A stretch of 64,000 bases of DNA from Pirellula sp. SH-Sr6A (GTDB lineage: Bacteria > Planctomycetota > Planctomycetia > Pirellulales > Pirellulaceae), in contig NZ_CP011272.1 of the NCBI RefSeq assembly GCF_001610875.1, positions 4,507,988-4,571,987 on the forward strand, given 5' to 3'. Shown in pieces: positions 27,464-35,881 of this stretch. How positions within the stretch are numbered: position 1 is the stretch's first letter; every line of letters starts with the position of its first letter. The notes under the pieces are model-generated. The model ran no database searches. It was not told where the DNA came from and worked only from the letters and a program-made list of their open reading frames with translations. The position numbers and the translations under genes were made by a program.

Positions 27464-28642
27464 TCACTCGATTACGAGCTCCCCGTAAAGATTCCCCTGT
27501 TTGTAGATCCCTTTGATGATGGTAATGATGTCCGAGGTCGGGACATTCAGCACATTGAGGCCATCCACCAAGCTTTTCAATCTGGGGTTCTCCGGCGTTT
27601 CTTTGGGGAGACCGACAAAGCCCCCGGCGGGCGGATTGTTTCCCCGCGGAGAAAACGTGAGGTTGCCAAACGATACGGCGACGGGGGCAAACGTGACGTC
27701 CTCTCCGATAACGACGACCCCCTCTCGCTCGTTGATGTAAACTCGCTTTTGGTTTGCAAGGTTGATCAACGGCAGGTTGAGGATCATGGAAACGAATTCC
27801 ACCGGTTCGCTTTGATAGATTTCCGGAACCTGTACGACGACATGTGTTTGATCGATCGCCGAAGCGATCTTTTGTACGGAACGAGTCGAGCGGGTGCCGG
27901 AGGAACCATTGGGATTCCCCGTCCCCCCTTGTTCGTCGTACCGATTGATTTTGTCCGCGATCAACTGCGAGGTCGCGAAGGAACTGTGATTGGGAGTGAG
28001 GACCAACGTGACCTTGTTGTCTTGAACAAATGGATTCTGAACGGTCTGCTCCATTTTGCACCCGTTCACGACCCGCCCCGACGTGGGAACTTTCGGGTCA
28101 TCGAGAGTCACCGGTCCACTTGCCAAAGCGTAGGTCGTCGTCTGATCGGCTCGCGGCCCGAGCATATGGGTCAAAACAAGATAGCCTCCTTCGAGGCTCT
28201 TGGCGTTGATAGCGCTTACCGTGCAAGAAACCTTATCCCCTTGCACCAAACCGGTAGGCGGAATCTTGGCTACCACCCACACCATGGCCACATTCTTGGT
28301 GTTGGCGAATTCTTTTTCGTTGATGCGACCCTGCATATCGAACGACGGGTTGCCTCCAAGCCCCTTGAGCGCCTGGGCAATCGATCGGACAGTCGGCTTG
28401 AAATCACCGTCTCCGGTTCCCTTCAGTCCCACCACCCAGCCAATCCCTTGCAACGTGTTCTCTTCTTGCCCTTGAAGACGGCAAATGTCCTGAATCTTGA
28501 GCTCCGCGATGGCCTTGTTCGCGAACGGACCGAGCCCAAAGGCAACCGCCAATCCGAGCAAGATCCTACTGGCGAACAGGAGCTGACAGGATCGAATCCT
28601 GAACGTATTTTCGATTCGAATGACCCGTTCCTCGCGATGCAT
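27464..28642 (-). CDS. flgI: Flagellar basal-body P-ring protein
   Basis: A 392-residue secreted protein forming the P ring around the flagellar rod in the periplasm. After a basic leader and a signal segment (about residues 18-46, ending NKAIA), the FlgI body follows: LKIQDICRLQGQEENTLQGIGWVVGLKGTGDGDF, VAMVWVVAKIPPTGLVQGDKVSCTVSAI, GGYLVLTHMLGP, and the C-terminal NERTG-like INEREGVVVIGEDV and VDGLNVLNVPTSDIITIIKGI. The leader before the signal is longer than usual, so translation may begin at an internal codon. It is followed by the FlgJ-like gene. flgH and flgA are not upstream; trmL is. Confidence 0.93.
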   Translation of the reverse strand: MHREERVIRIENTFRIRSCQLLFASRILLGLAVAFGLGPFANKAIAELKIQDICRLQGQEENTLQGIGWVVGLKGTGDGDFKPTVRSIAQALKGLGGNPSFDMQGRINEKEFANTKNVAMVWVVAKIPPTGLVQGDKVSCTVSAINAKSLEGGYLVLTHMLGPRADQTTTYALASGPVTLDDPKVPTSGRVVNGCKMEQTVQNPFVQDNKVTLVLTPNHSSFATSQLIADKINRYDEQGGTGNPNGSSGTRSTRSVQKIASAIDQTHVVVQVPEIYQSEPVEFVSMILNLPLINLANQKRVYINEREGVVVIGEDVTFAPVAVSFGNLTFSPRGNNPPAGGFVGLPKETPENPRLKSLVDGLNVLNVPTSDIITIIKGIYKQGNLYGELVIE

Positions 28643-28858
28643 GGTTTCTCTCCGGTAGACCCACTCGGTGAAGGAGTTTGTCAGGGACTTGAACGATTCC
28701 GTGCACCATACCCAGATAGGCGTAGTAATTTCCAGTCCGATCTGCTGACGCCCGGGTGAAAGGCTCCAACGCCAGCTGCCAAATGTAGAGAATTGGAGGC
28801 ACTCATGGTGGACTGGGCGAACGGCGCAATCCAGAGAAAGGACGGAAGACTCGTATTG

Positions 28859-29326
28859 TCAGGCGAGCGAAAACTGCCTGTAGGCTTCGTAGGCGGCGAT
28901 GCCTACCGTCACCGAAAGATTGAGACTGCGAACGGGCCCGGGCATGGACACAGAGACGCACTGGCTGGCGAATTTCTCTCTCAAGGAAGCGGGCAGACCG
29001 CTCGATTCGCTACCGAAGAGGAGCCAGTCGCCGGGTTGATAATGAGGAGCGGTGTAGGCCTGCGATGCGAACTTGGTAAAGATCCAAAGGCGATCCGATG
29101 GGATACGAGGCAAAAGATGATCCCAGGAATCGGCAGCTTCCCATTGGAGGTGTTGCCAATAGTCGAGCCCGGCCCGCTGCAACTGCTTTTCGTCCATTCG
29201 AAATCCGGTCGGGCGTACAATCCACAGTTTGGCATTCAAGGCGGTGCAGGTCCGGCCGATATTCCCCGTGTTCTGCGGAATCTCAGGCTGGTACAAAACG
29301 ATGTTCAAGATCGGTTCGGAGGTCAT
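28859..29326 (-). CDS. trmL: tRNA (cytidine(34)-2'-O)-methyltransferase
   Basis: A 155-residue SPOUT-class enzyme that methylates the ribose of the wobble base in tRNA-Leu isoacceptors. It has the full family pattern: LNIVLYQPEIPQNTGNIGRTC at the N-terminus, LLFGSESSGLP (SAM-binding knot) and the C-terminal MPGPVRSLNLSVTVGIAAYE with the knot Arg-Ser-Leu-Asn-Leu-Ser motif. Length is exactly that of TrmL/YibK. It begins 13 bp after the YbaB-type gene ends and is followed by flgI after 216 bp without a convincing gene. Confidence 0.94.
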   Translation of the reverse strand: MTSEPILNIVLYQPEIPQNTGNIGRTCTALNAKLWIVRPTGFRMDEKQLQRAGLDYWQHLQWEAADSWDHLLPRIPSDRLWIFTKFASQAYTAPHYQPGDWLLFGSESSGLPASLREKFASQCVSVSMPGPVRSLNLSVTVGIAAYEAYRQFSLA

Positions 29327-29339
29327 GGACGTCGCGACG

Positions 29340-29696
29340 CTACCCTACGAAGTTTTTAAGAACATCGTTGAAGCCAGGAAAGACTTCGACGCCCCCCGTC
29401 ACCTCTCGGATCGCTTGGATGTGCATTTCCTTGGCGGTCCGATTGGCTTGGTTGATGGCGTCTGCCATGCGTGTTTCGAGCTCCAGCTTGGCGTCCGGCG
29501 CGAGCAACTCAGGAGCAATGCTGACCTGCGTCACAACTCCGAGTCCGTTCATCTCGATGTTAATCGAACCTCGATCCGTGTTGCTAGAACCATAGATGCG
29601 GGCGGTCTCTAACTTTGCATGCAGCGCGCGAACTTGTGGCCCCAATTGGGTCAAGTTCTTCATGGCGGATGCAAAGTTGGTCAAGTTCTTAAACAT
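29340..29696 (-). CDS. YbaB/EbfC-type nucleoid-associated protein
   Basis: A 118-residue protein with the YbaB pattern: an N-terminal helix FASAMKNLTQLGPQVRALHAKLE, a central beta-hairpin INIEMNGLGVVTQVSIAPELL and a C-terminal helix LETRMADAINQANRTAKEMH. These small dimers bind DNA. The usual dnaX-ybaB-recR context is absent; instead trmL and flagellar genes follow. The ATG at 29694-29696 (MFKNLTN) has a GGA-rich site upstream and is preferred over the codon three positions earlier. Confidence 0.83.
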   Translation of the reverse strand: MFKNLTNFASAMKNLTQLGPQVRALHAKLETARIYGSSNTDRGSINIEMNGLGVVTQVSIAPELLAPDAKLELETRMADAINQANRTAKEMHIQAIREVTGGVEVFPGFNDVLKNFVG

Positions 29697-29754
29697 GAAT
29701 CGCACTGTTCCTTCGAAGGGAGTTCCTTCGGTATGGAGTTCCTACGGTTTGGCT

Positions 29755-31104
29755 TTACGCATCGATGAACTTGTAACGACCTGGCATGCGTACCTCTGGG
29801 TTCGGAGCATCCCCCCAATCGGTGACATTGTCGGGCCCAAGCTTCAGATCGCTCTTCATCGCATCGTCCCACTTGATCACTTGCCCCGAGTACGCTGCCT
29901 CGCGTCCCATGATCGCCATAAGCGTGCTCTTGCACATATAGTCGCCGTTGTTAATCGGCTCGTTGCGGCGGATAGCGTTCATCAGGGCGACATGCTCGAG
30001 GTAATACATGCTCGGCTTTTCCCCCTCGTACTTCCAATTCACTTTGCCAGTGATCTTGTTGGCCAAGACCTTTGCAGTTCCCTCCGTGCCATAAACGTAG
30101 TCTTCGGTTTCGTTAAAGCACTCGGACATCTGACGCGTCGCGGCATAGCAACGTGTTCCATTCGCCCATTCGTAAACGATGGAGAAGTGATCGTAGATAT
30201 CGCCGAACTCGGGTGCCGTGCGGACTTGGCGTCCTCCTGTTCCATAGCACTTCACAGGTGGTTCGTCATTGTGCAGCCACATCGCTTTATCGAGCGAGTG
30301 AATGAATTGCTCGACGATGTGGTCTCCGCTGAGCCAGCTGTAATAGAGCCAGTTGAGGACCTGGCGATGCATGGGCGTCCAATCGGGATTTGGAGTTCGC
30401 GACCAAAGCGTGGAGGTGAGATAGTTTTCTTGAATCGATACAATCTCGCCGATCGCACCGTTTTGGATTTGTTCCATGGTGGCTTTGACACCGAGGTCGT
30501 AGCGCCAACAAAGCCCCGAAACGACGCTGAGTCCCTTTTCTTTCGCTTTCTCGCACGCGGCCATGACTCGGCGCACACCGACGGGATCGACGGCTACCGG
30601 CTTTTCGCAAAAAACGTGCTTGCCCGCGTTGATCGCGGCCTCGATATGCATCGGGCGGAAACCGGGAGGAGTCGCCAAGAGAATAACGTCGATGTCGGTT
30701 TCCAGAATCTTCTCGACGGCATTCCAACCCGAGAAGCATTGATCGTCTGAAACCTCGTACTGCGGACCCAGCGTTTTGGAAAGCTGTTTCTTCCCTTCTT
30801 CAAGACGGTTGTAGAAGACTTCCGCAATCGCCGTTAAGCGGCAACCTGGGTCAGCGGACATGGCATCTTTGGCAGCTCCATTCCCTCGGCCGCCGCAGCC
30901 GACCAATCCTACTTTGAGAATGTCGCTCCCAGCCGCATGGACCGAACGATTTAGAAAGGAAGTCGCCACGCCGGCCGCACCCACCGTAGCCGACGTCTTC
31001 AGGAACTGGCGGCGTCCCTCCTGGCTTACGGAATGCGATCCGGTATCTGCAACTGCCGAGGTGGATGGTAATGCGTCGGATGCCGTGGAATGTTCTATCG
31101 ACAT
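29755..31104 (-). CDS. Tat-exported Gfo/Idh/MocA family oxidoreductase (second copy)
   Basis: A 449-residue protein with a delayed twin-arginine signal: about 30 polar residues, then GRRQFLKTSATVGAAGVATSF. The Rossmann fold starts at LKVGLVGCGGRGNGAA, and the catalytic motif AGKHVFCEKPVAVDPVGVRR contains the family Lys. The C-terminal domain has WLYYSWLSGDHIVEQFIHSLDKA, typical of the long planctomycete subgroup. It shares fold but little detail with the copy at 14.4-15.5 kb. The frame is open to 31272, but the ATG at 31104 gives a sensible polar N-terminus before the Tat motif. Divergent from trmB. Confidence 0.9.
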   Translation of the reverse strand: MSIEHSTASDALPSTSAVADTGSHSVSQEGRRQFLKTSATVGAAGVATSFLNRSVHAAGSDILKVGLVGCGGRGNGAAKDAMSADPGCRLTAIAEVFYNRLEEGKKQLSKTLGPQYEVSDDQCFSGWNAVEKILETDIDVILLATPPGFRPMHIEAAINAGKHVFCEKPVAVDPVGVRRVMAACEKAKEKGLSVVSGLCWRYDLGVKATMEQIQNGAIGEIVSIQENYLTSTLWSRTPNPDWTPMHRQVLNWLYYSWLSGDHIVEQFIHSLDKAMWLHNDEPPVKCYGTGGRQVRTAPEFGDIYDHFSIVYEWANGTRCYAATRQMSECFNETEDYVYGTEGTAKVLANKITGKVNWKYEGEKPSMYYLEHVALMNAIRRNEPINNGDYMCKSTLMAIMGREAAYSGQVIKWDDAMKSDLKLGPDNVTDWGDAPNPEVRMPGRYKFIDA

Positions 31105-31307
31105 GGTGATCGTTCCTAATAGCAAGGTACAAAGAGTAGGGCGCGTCGGTTTGCTGCCCAAATCATGAACGGTGGGGATCGAAAGGTAAGGGGAAACGGG
31201 ATTCGGCTTTCGAACAGACCGAAAACGCTTATCCTGGAAGGAATTCTTTACCAGCGTGGGGGAACCCCCCAAGACTTGGAATACGGTTATAACCCATCAA
31301 AATTCCT

Positions 31308-31922
31308 ATGCAACAAGACGAGCCGGCGATGCGAGGGCGATTCTATCGCTCCGAAGACGAACAAATTCTCCGAGATTGGCTGAACACCGATGCACGCTTG
31401 GAACTAGAAATCGGCTCGGGAAAGGGACTGTTCTTGATGAACCAGTCACCCCAACACCAGGAAACGCGATACATCGGGCTGGAGCTTGCCGCGAAATACG
31501 CGTGGGAATGCCAAGCCAAGGTGGAAAAAGCCGACCTGAAGAATCTTCGGTTTTTCGCTTGTGACGCAGTCGCTGTGATCGATCGAGACGTTCAAACCGA
31601 TTCGATCGACGCGGTGCATGTTTATTTCCCCGATCCATGGTGGAAAGCAAAACACAAGAAGCGGCGAGTCCTCAATGAAGACTCCCTTCGAAACATCGAA
31701 CGGATCCTCAAGCCAAATGGTGAGCTCCATTTTTGGACCGACGTGCTGGATTATTACGAACTAACGCTAGAGCTGATCGATCAGGTCACGCGTTTGGAAG
31801 GTCCGCTGTTTGTGAGCGAGCCCGCCTCCACGCATGACATGGACTACCGAACGCACTTTGAGCGACGAACCCGTCGAAACGGATTGCCGGTCTATCGATC
31901 GCGGTTCATCAAATCCGTTTAA
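31308..31922 (+). CDS. trmB: tRNA (guanine-N7-)-methyltransferase
   Basis: A 204-residue SAM-dependent enzyme forming m7G46 in tRNA. Motifs: LELEIGSGKGLFLM (SAM-binding), YIGLELAAKYAWEC, the VHVYFPDPWWKAKHKKRR signature with the Asp-Pro-Trp-x-Lys core, VLNEDSLRNIERILKPNGELHFWTD and the C-terminal TRRNGLPVYRSRF. Length and motif order match TrmB. The start at MQQDEPAMRGRFYR is plausible; a second Met at residue 8 is an alternative. It is the only plus-strand gene between 24 and 37 kb. Confidence 0.94.
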   Translation: MQQDEPAMRGRFYRSEDEQILRDWLNTDARLELEIGSGKGLFLMNQSPQHQETRYIGLELAAKYAWECQAKVEKADLKNLRFFACDAVAVIDRDVQTDSIDAVHVYFPDPWWKAKHKKRRVLNEDSLRNIERILKPNGELHFWTDVLDYYELTLELIDQVTRLEGPLFVSEPASTHDMDYRTHFERRTRRNGLPVYRSRFIKSV

Positions 31923-31962
31923 TCGGAAGATACGTTCGGATCTTTCACGATTGCCGCCTCGA

Positions 31963-32337
31963 TCACTCTGCTTTGCAGATGATCTCCGTCCCAGCTTTGA
32001 CCTCCACTAAATGCTCCATCTTGGGCTCGGTAAAAGGAGCGCTAATGGTCTTCGGCATAGCCGCCTTCGACTTCTTGGAGGGTATGAAGTAGTAAACGTA
32101 TTTGCCAGGTATGAGCTCTCCTTCAAATACTCCCTTCGCATCCACTTCCATCTCGGTCACATACCCGTTCTCCGTCGGTTGAAGGATCACGAGCATATTA
32201 CCAATCGGTGCACCATCTGCGCCAATAACCCTTCCTTGCACCTTTTCAACGGTTCCCACGGATTGAATCGATGGGCCGCAACCGACGATCAAACCGATAA
32301 CCAAGATCAACAAAAAATATCCGTCTTTGATTCGCAT
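31963..32337 (-). CDS. Small lipoprotein with a carboxypeptidase-regulatory-like domain
   Basis: A 124-residue protein starting at MRIKDGYF with a hydrophobic segment and a lipobox ending LIVGC, so Cys would be lipidated after signal cleavage at about residue 20. The mature part has a beta-sandwich pattern, VQGRVIGADGAPIGNMLVIL then GVFEGELIPGKYVYYFIP, characteristic of carboxypeptidase-regulatory-like (transthyretin-like) domains. It lies 80 bp downstream of a DUF1559 gene; that pairing is very common in planctomycetes, where both are presumed surface proteins. Function unknown. Confidence 0.82.
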   Translation of the reverse strand: MRIKDGYFLLILVIGLIVGCGPSIQSVGTVEKVQGRVIGADGAPIGNMLVILQPTENGYVTEMEVDAKGVFEGELIPGKYVYYFIPSKKSKAAMPKTISAPFTEPKMEHLVEVKAGTEIICKAE

Positions 32338-32417
32338 TTTCGGTTCCTGAAGAAGAATCGCCGGGTGAGATCCATGTCCCACCCAGCGATCGAAGAGGTT
32401 TCAATTTGACAGTCTAA

Positions 32418-33581
32418 CTAGTCTTGGCTGTTGATAACGTTTCCGTCCGACGCACCGACCAACCACTTGAGGATGAGGGTGTCGGTGTTGTCCGAGGTGA
32501 ACCGGACAGATCCGTCACCCATGACGATATTCACGCCACCGGTATGGAACGCAAATGGTTCGTCATTGGGACCGCAGTTGTTTACGGACCATCGGCATTC
32601 GGCAGGGCCGCCAATCGGTTGCTTGTAGTTATTGATCTTGGCAATTCGGCTACCGGTTGCATTGCTCGGTCCAGAAAACCCATTGGCGCACGCATCGGGA
32701 TCTGCCCAAGCATGAACGCGGCGATTGCCGACGGGGAATGGCGCCGCTTCTACCACTGCTCGCGAGGTTGGAGTGGGGGAACGTCGAGCCGATTGAGCAC
32801 CGAACGATCCGACGGCGGGGTGGGCTCGCGAAGCATCTTCCACGCAAAGAATTGTGTTGGACGTTCCGTCGGTCACACGACCGATTCCTCCCCCATCGCA
32901 ATTCAGCATGCCACTGACGACCTGAGCTGTCCAATCCGCAGCTGGAGAAGTCGGGGTACGCATGAGATAGGTTGGCGAGGAAGGTCGAGCATCGACGTCC
33001 GACAAGGCAACGAACATGTAATCGAATCCGCCGAAGCTATGTACGGGATCCCGCGCATCATTGGAAATAGGAGCCGAGGGACAGACGAAGGTCGAAATCT
33101 TCGCCTTGGCGGCTTGCTGACCTGCGGGGAACGCGGTGTCATCGTAGGAGTAACCCTTCGCATCACGGTGCAATTGCGCTGAACCGTTGGCAATCAAAAT
33201 GCTGCCGCTTTGGGTCGCCGAGTACGTCGCCGACTGACGTGGGTCGGCGTCATGATTGAAGAGTTGATAAACGTTGTTCTGCTCGATGTAGGGCAAGAGC
33301 AACGTAGCGGTGGAGTGAATCATGTAGGTCGTGGTATTCGAACCGGTCGAATCGCACTGACCACTGTGAGGCAACTTGCGAGCCGCCGACTCGAAGTTGT
33401 GAACGGCCAATCCCATTTGCTTCAGATTGTTGGAGCATTGCATACGGCGAGCGGCCTCTCTCGCAGCTTGCACGGCTGGGAGCAACAACCCAACCAAAAT
33501 ACCAATGATGGCAATCACGACCAAGAGCTCAACCAACGTGAATGCACGCGACTTCCGTTGAGCGAAGAAACTTCGTTTCAT
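32418..33581 (-). CDS. DUF1559 pilin-like protein
   Basis: A 387-residue protein with a type IV pilin/type II pseudopilin N-terminus: basic leader RKSRA, then [22 protein letters not shown] and the helix [20 protein letters not shown]. The body is the DUF1559 domain, with the diagnostic C-terminal H-x9-DG tail ([14 protein letters not shown]). The leader ends in Ala rather than the Gly preferred by prepilin peptidase. This family is hugely expanded in planctomycetes and has no established function; a surface or secretion-related role is inferred from the pilin-like N-terminus. A 225-280 bp upstream region carries its promoter. Confidence 0.94.
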   Translation of the reverse strand: MKRSFFAQRKSRAFTLVELLVVIAIIGILVGLLLPAVQAAREAARRMQCSNNLKQMGLAVHNFESAARKLPHSGQCDSTGSNTTTYMIHSTATLLLPYIEQNNVYQLFNHDADPRQSATYSATQSGSILIANGSAQLHRDAKGYSYDDTAFPAGQQAAKAKISTFVCPSAPISNDARDPVHSFGGFDYMFVALSDVDARPSSPTYLMRTPTSPAADWTAQVVSGMLNCDGGGIGRVTDGTSNTILCVEDASRAHPAVGSFGAQSARRSPTPTSRAVVEAAPFPVGNRRVHAWADPDACANGFSGPSNATGSRIAKINNYKQPIGGPAECRWSVNNCGPNDEPFAFHTGGVNIVMGDGSVRFTSDNTDTLILKWLVGASDGNVINSQD

Positions 33582-33860
33582 AACCTCTTACCAACCTCAA
33601 TGAAAAGACTCCGAACTGGCTGACCCAAGCCAATTTCGAGGCTCATTTCGTCAGCGGTTGAGGAGTCTACCCAGGGTTGGTTTGGCCGCTATGGATAACG
33701 AACCGAATTCACACAAGCTTCATGGTTTGCTAACGAAACCATCATCCTTCACTATTCCTTAACCAATGAACCAGATCGATTGCGATTCCGAAGAAATCGA
33801 ATCGTTCTCATACCCACGGAATGGATCGCAGAATGGCTCGCAGGTTTTCGCGACACCCGA
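33582..33860. other. Intergenic region upstream of the DUF1559 gene
   Basis: About 280 bp between the start of the DUF1559 gene and the end of the small membrane protein gene. It must contain the DUF1559 promoter on the minus strand and the end of the ogt transcript. No gene, strong hairpin or clear promoter hexamers were seen. Confidence 0.4.
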
Positions 33861-34169
33861 CTAGGTAGAAGATCGAAGAGCGATCGAACTGAGCCAAGGA
33901 GATAAGCTCAAAAGCCCAAAACCGATAAGGAGTATCGGTCGAGAGGTTGACCAAAGGGACACCGGAATCAACATCATACCACCCGCTAACCCTACCAAAC
34001 TCAGCAAAAGCATCTCGTACCGGCAGGGTCTGCGCCAAAGCGAATACCAAAACAGCAGCACCCAAAAGGAAAGGACGACGCCCGAGAAGCCAACCGCCAA
34101 ATACCCAGACGCAAGCAGCAGTGCCGCGAGGATCCAAAACCGAGTCGGCGAGTCTGCGTTTATCGGCAC
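33861..34169 (-). CDS. Small three-pass membrane protein with GTG start overlapping ogt
   Basis: A 102-residue protein, mostly hydrophobic, with three likely membrane segments (about 11-43, 51-70 and 74-92). The GTG at 34167-34169 overlaps the last codons of ogt by 10 bp, which points to translational coupling. A second open frame in the same strand (33808-34137) covers nearly the same DNA but is less membrane-like and starts later; only one is likely real. Family not recognised. Confidence 0.5.
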   Translation of the reverse strand: MPINADSPTRFWILAALLLASGYLAVGFSGVVLSFWVLLFWYSLWRRPCRYEMLLLSLVGLAGGMMLIPVSLWSTSRPILLIGFGLLSLSPWLSSIALRSST

Positions 34170-34714
34170 TCCATTACCTCAGATGGGATGGACGTCTCAC
34201 GAACTTCCTTCCAATCACCCGCAGCATGGGGCGACTCTCTTTGGAGCAAGTATCGCTTGCGATCCAATCCTCCTGCATAACCGGTCAGCGTTCGGTCTTT
34301 GCCTAACACCCGATGACAGGGAGCAACAATGGCCAGCGGATTCTTTCCAATTGCTCCGCCTACTGCACGGACCGCACGAATCGCTCCAATCTGCTCCGCA
34401 ATCGCCTGGTAAGAACAGGTTTCCCCATAAGGTATGGTGAGAAGTTGCTCCCAAACTCGCTTCTGAAATTCGGTCCCCACAAAGCGGATCGGGAAATCGA
34501 ACTCGGTTCGCGATCCTTCGAAATACTCGGACAACTGCTCGGCAACTCTTCGGTGCAAAGCGTGGTTACGATTAGCGAGGGAACCGGACGCGGCCTCGAT
34601 GCCAGCCGCCGGACAGTCGCGCTGGTCGCGAAAATGAATCCCGACGACTTGGTCGGACTCGATGGTAATTGCGATGGGGCCGATCGGGCTTTCCATCCAT
34701 TCGGTGCTTTGCAT
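34160..34714 (-). CDS. ogt: Methylated-DNA--protein-cysteine methyltransferase
   Basis: Suicide repair enzyme that removes alkyl groups from O6-alkylguanine. The 184-residue product from the ATG at 34714 (MQSTEWMESPIGPIAI) has an N-terminal domain with SPIGPIAITIESDQVVGIHF. The DNA-binding/active-site domain follows: TEFQKRVWEQLLTIPYGETCSYQAIAEQIG, RAVGGAIGKNPLAIVAPCHRVLG with the acceptor Cys in PCHRV, and the YAGGLDRKRYLLQRE tail. Upstream in-frame codons give a Cys/Trp-rich leader unlike the family and overlap the neighbouring gene, so were rejected. It belongs to a minus-strand set with two membrane protein genes. Confidence 0.93.
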   Translation of the reverse strand: MQSTEWMESPIGPIAITIESDQVVGIHFRDQRDCPAAGIEAASGSLANRNHALHRRVAEQLSEYFEGSRTEFDFPIRFVGTEFQKRVWEQLLTIPYGETCSYQAIAEQIGAIRAVRAVGGAIGKNPLAIVAPCHRVLGKDRTLTGYAGGLDRKRYLLQRESPHAAGDWKEVRETSIPSEVMECR

Positions 34715-34725
34715 AGATCTCGATC

Positions 34726-35667
34726 CTACCAGTCGGATTGAAAAGGTTCCGTAATGAGGATAACAGCAATCAGGACGGCGATACAAGCCACCGCGGCCCA
34801 AACGATCCGATACCATGGCCGGCCATACCTTCCATAGACAAAGTCGAGAAAGCCGACCAGGGATGGCAGGAATAAGACAACACCAGTGAGCCCGATGGGT
34901 AGCGGGCGCGATCGAAAGTAGCCCGTTGACAACAGGCATATCGATGCACTAATGACGATGGGATAGAGGGCAATGGCCAGGGGCCAGACTCCGAACAAGC
35001 GAGATTTTGCCGAGTAGAAAAAGGAGACACAGGTAGCGCCTAGCGTGACACCGATGCCCGTCAGGACCCATTCTCCAAGGCTAGCGTAGGATTGTATTGC
35101 GATCGCAGCTACGCAGCCGAGTTGGGCTAACAAGACCAACGGAGTCCATCGCGACGCCCCGGTCGCAACCAAGGAATGGAGCGAGGCCATATTCAAAATG
35201 CTGGCGGCTGACCCGATCAAGATCGCTTGAAACATTGGGGTCAACCAATTCGGCCAAGTCTCTGGTTCGAAGATCGTTAGATAGTGCGCGCCTATCGCAA
35301 ACAAACAGAGCGCTGGCCACACCAAAGCGGATTGCTCTCGCTCGCTGACGGAAAAGAGACGTAGCAGGCCAAGCCCCAATACGGCTCCCGGGATCAGCCA
35401 TATCAGCCATTGCCAACGGTAGCTGGCGGTCCAGGATGTCCAAGCCATCGGATCCCACAACAGCTCTCTCTGCCAAAAATCCGAAACCAACAGCGAGCCT
35501 CCAATGAGCAAACAGCCGAGCAAGGTTTTCCAACGCGCGTGGGGATAGGTAGCATCCTCCTCTCCACCAGATTCACTCTTCGAAGAAAGAAAAAGCCAGC
35601 ACCCAACAAGGGACGCTAGGCCTGGTAGAAGAATCCTTTGAAAAAGGACCTGCTGTTCAAAGGACAT
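34726..35667 (-). CDS. Polytopic membrane protein of unknown function
   Basis: A 313-residue protein with about nine hydrophobic segments spread over its whole length, for example ILLPGLASLVGCWLFLS, WLIWLIPGAVLGLGLLRLF, PLAIALYPIVISASICLL and WAAVACIAVLIAVILI. A soluble Glu/Ser-rich loop follows the first segment. The start is the ATG at 35667, which has GAGG at 8 bp spacing; an upstream in-frame TTG at 35724 lacks such a site. No known transporter motif was recognised. It ends 11 bp before ogt begins, so the two are co-transcribed. Confidence 0.75.
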   Translation of the reverse strand: MSFEQQVLFQRILLPGLASLVGCWLFLSSKSESGGEEDATYPHARWKTLLGCLLIGGSLLVSDFWQRELLWDPMAWTSWTASYRWQWLIWLIPGAVLGLGLLRLFSVSEREQSALVWPALCLFAIGAHYLTIFEPETWPNWLTPMFQAILIGSAASILNMASLHSLVATGASRWTPLVLLAQLGCVAAIAIQSYASLGEWVLTGIGVTLGATCVSFFYSAKSRLFGVWPLAIALYPIVISASICLLSTGYFRSRPLPIGLTGVVLFLPSLVGFLDFVYGRYGRPWYRIVWAAVACIAVLIAVILITEPFQSDW

Positions 35668-35736
35668 CGCTGAAACCTCAACATCGGATCGCAAACGATC
35701 CACGCTCACGGGGATGCAACTCAAAGGGTAAATGCA

Positions 35737-35765
35737 ACAAGGCCGCTGCGAGACAGCGGCCTTGT
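35737..35765 (-). terminator. Intrinsic terminator of the Gly/Met-repeat protein gene
   Basis: A perfect 12-bp stem (ACAAGGCCGCTG with CAGCGGCCTTGT) around a 5-nt loop CGAGA. It lies between two minus-strand genes, 117 bp downstream of the Gly/Met-repeat gene. Only a weak T tract follows on the minus strand. Confidence 0.65.
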
Positions 35766-35789
35766 ATTGTACACGACCTGTTCAGGTCC

Positions 35790-35830
35790 CCGGTCGCTCT
35801 AGCCCCCGGTCGCTTTCGTTACCGGTCGCT
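35790..35830. repeat. Three short direct repeats with 16-bp period
   Basis: CCGGTCGCT occurs at 35790-35798, 35806-35814 and 35822-35830 with exact 16-bp spacing, between the terminator and the stop of the Gly/Met-repeat gene. Meaning unknown; possibly slippage-derived. Confidence 0.5.
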
Positions 35831-35881
35831 CGCATTACCGTGGGGTGCTCGGCTCCGGCGCCGCACGTGCAAAACAGAGCA

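Noticed and set aside
28566-28802. 78-codon minus-strand frame overlapping the start of flgI
   Set aside because: No motif, overlaps flgI in another frame, and does not resemble FlgH or FlgA.
33808-34137. Alternative frame for the small gene after ogt
   Set aside because: Less hydrophobic, lacks the overlap-coupled start, and reads largely the same DNA as the better three-pass candidate.
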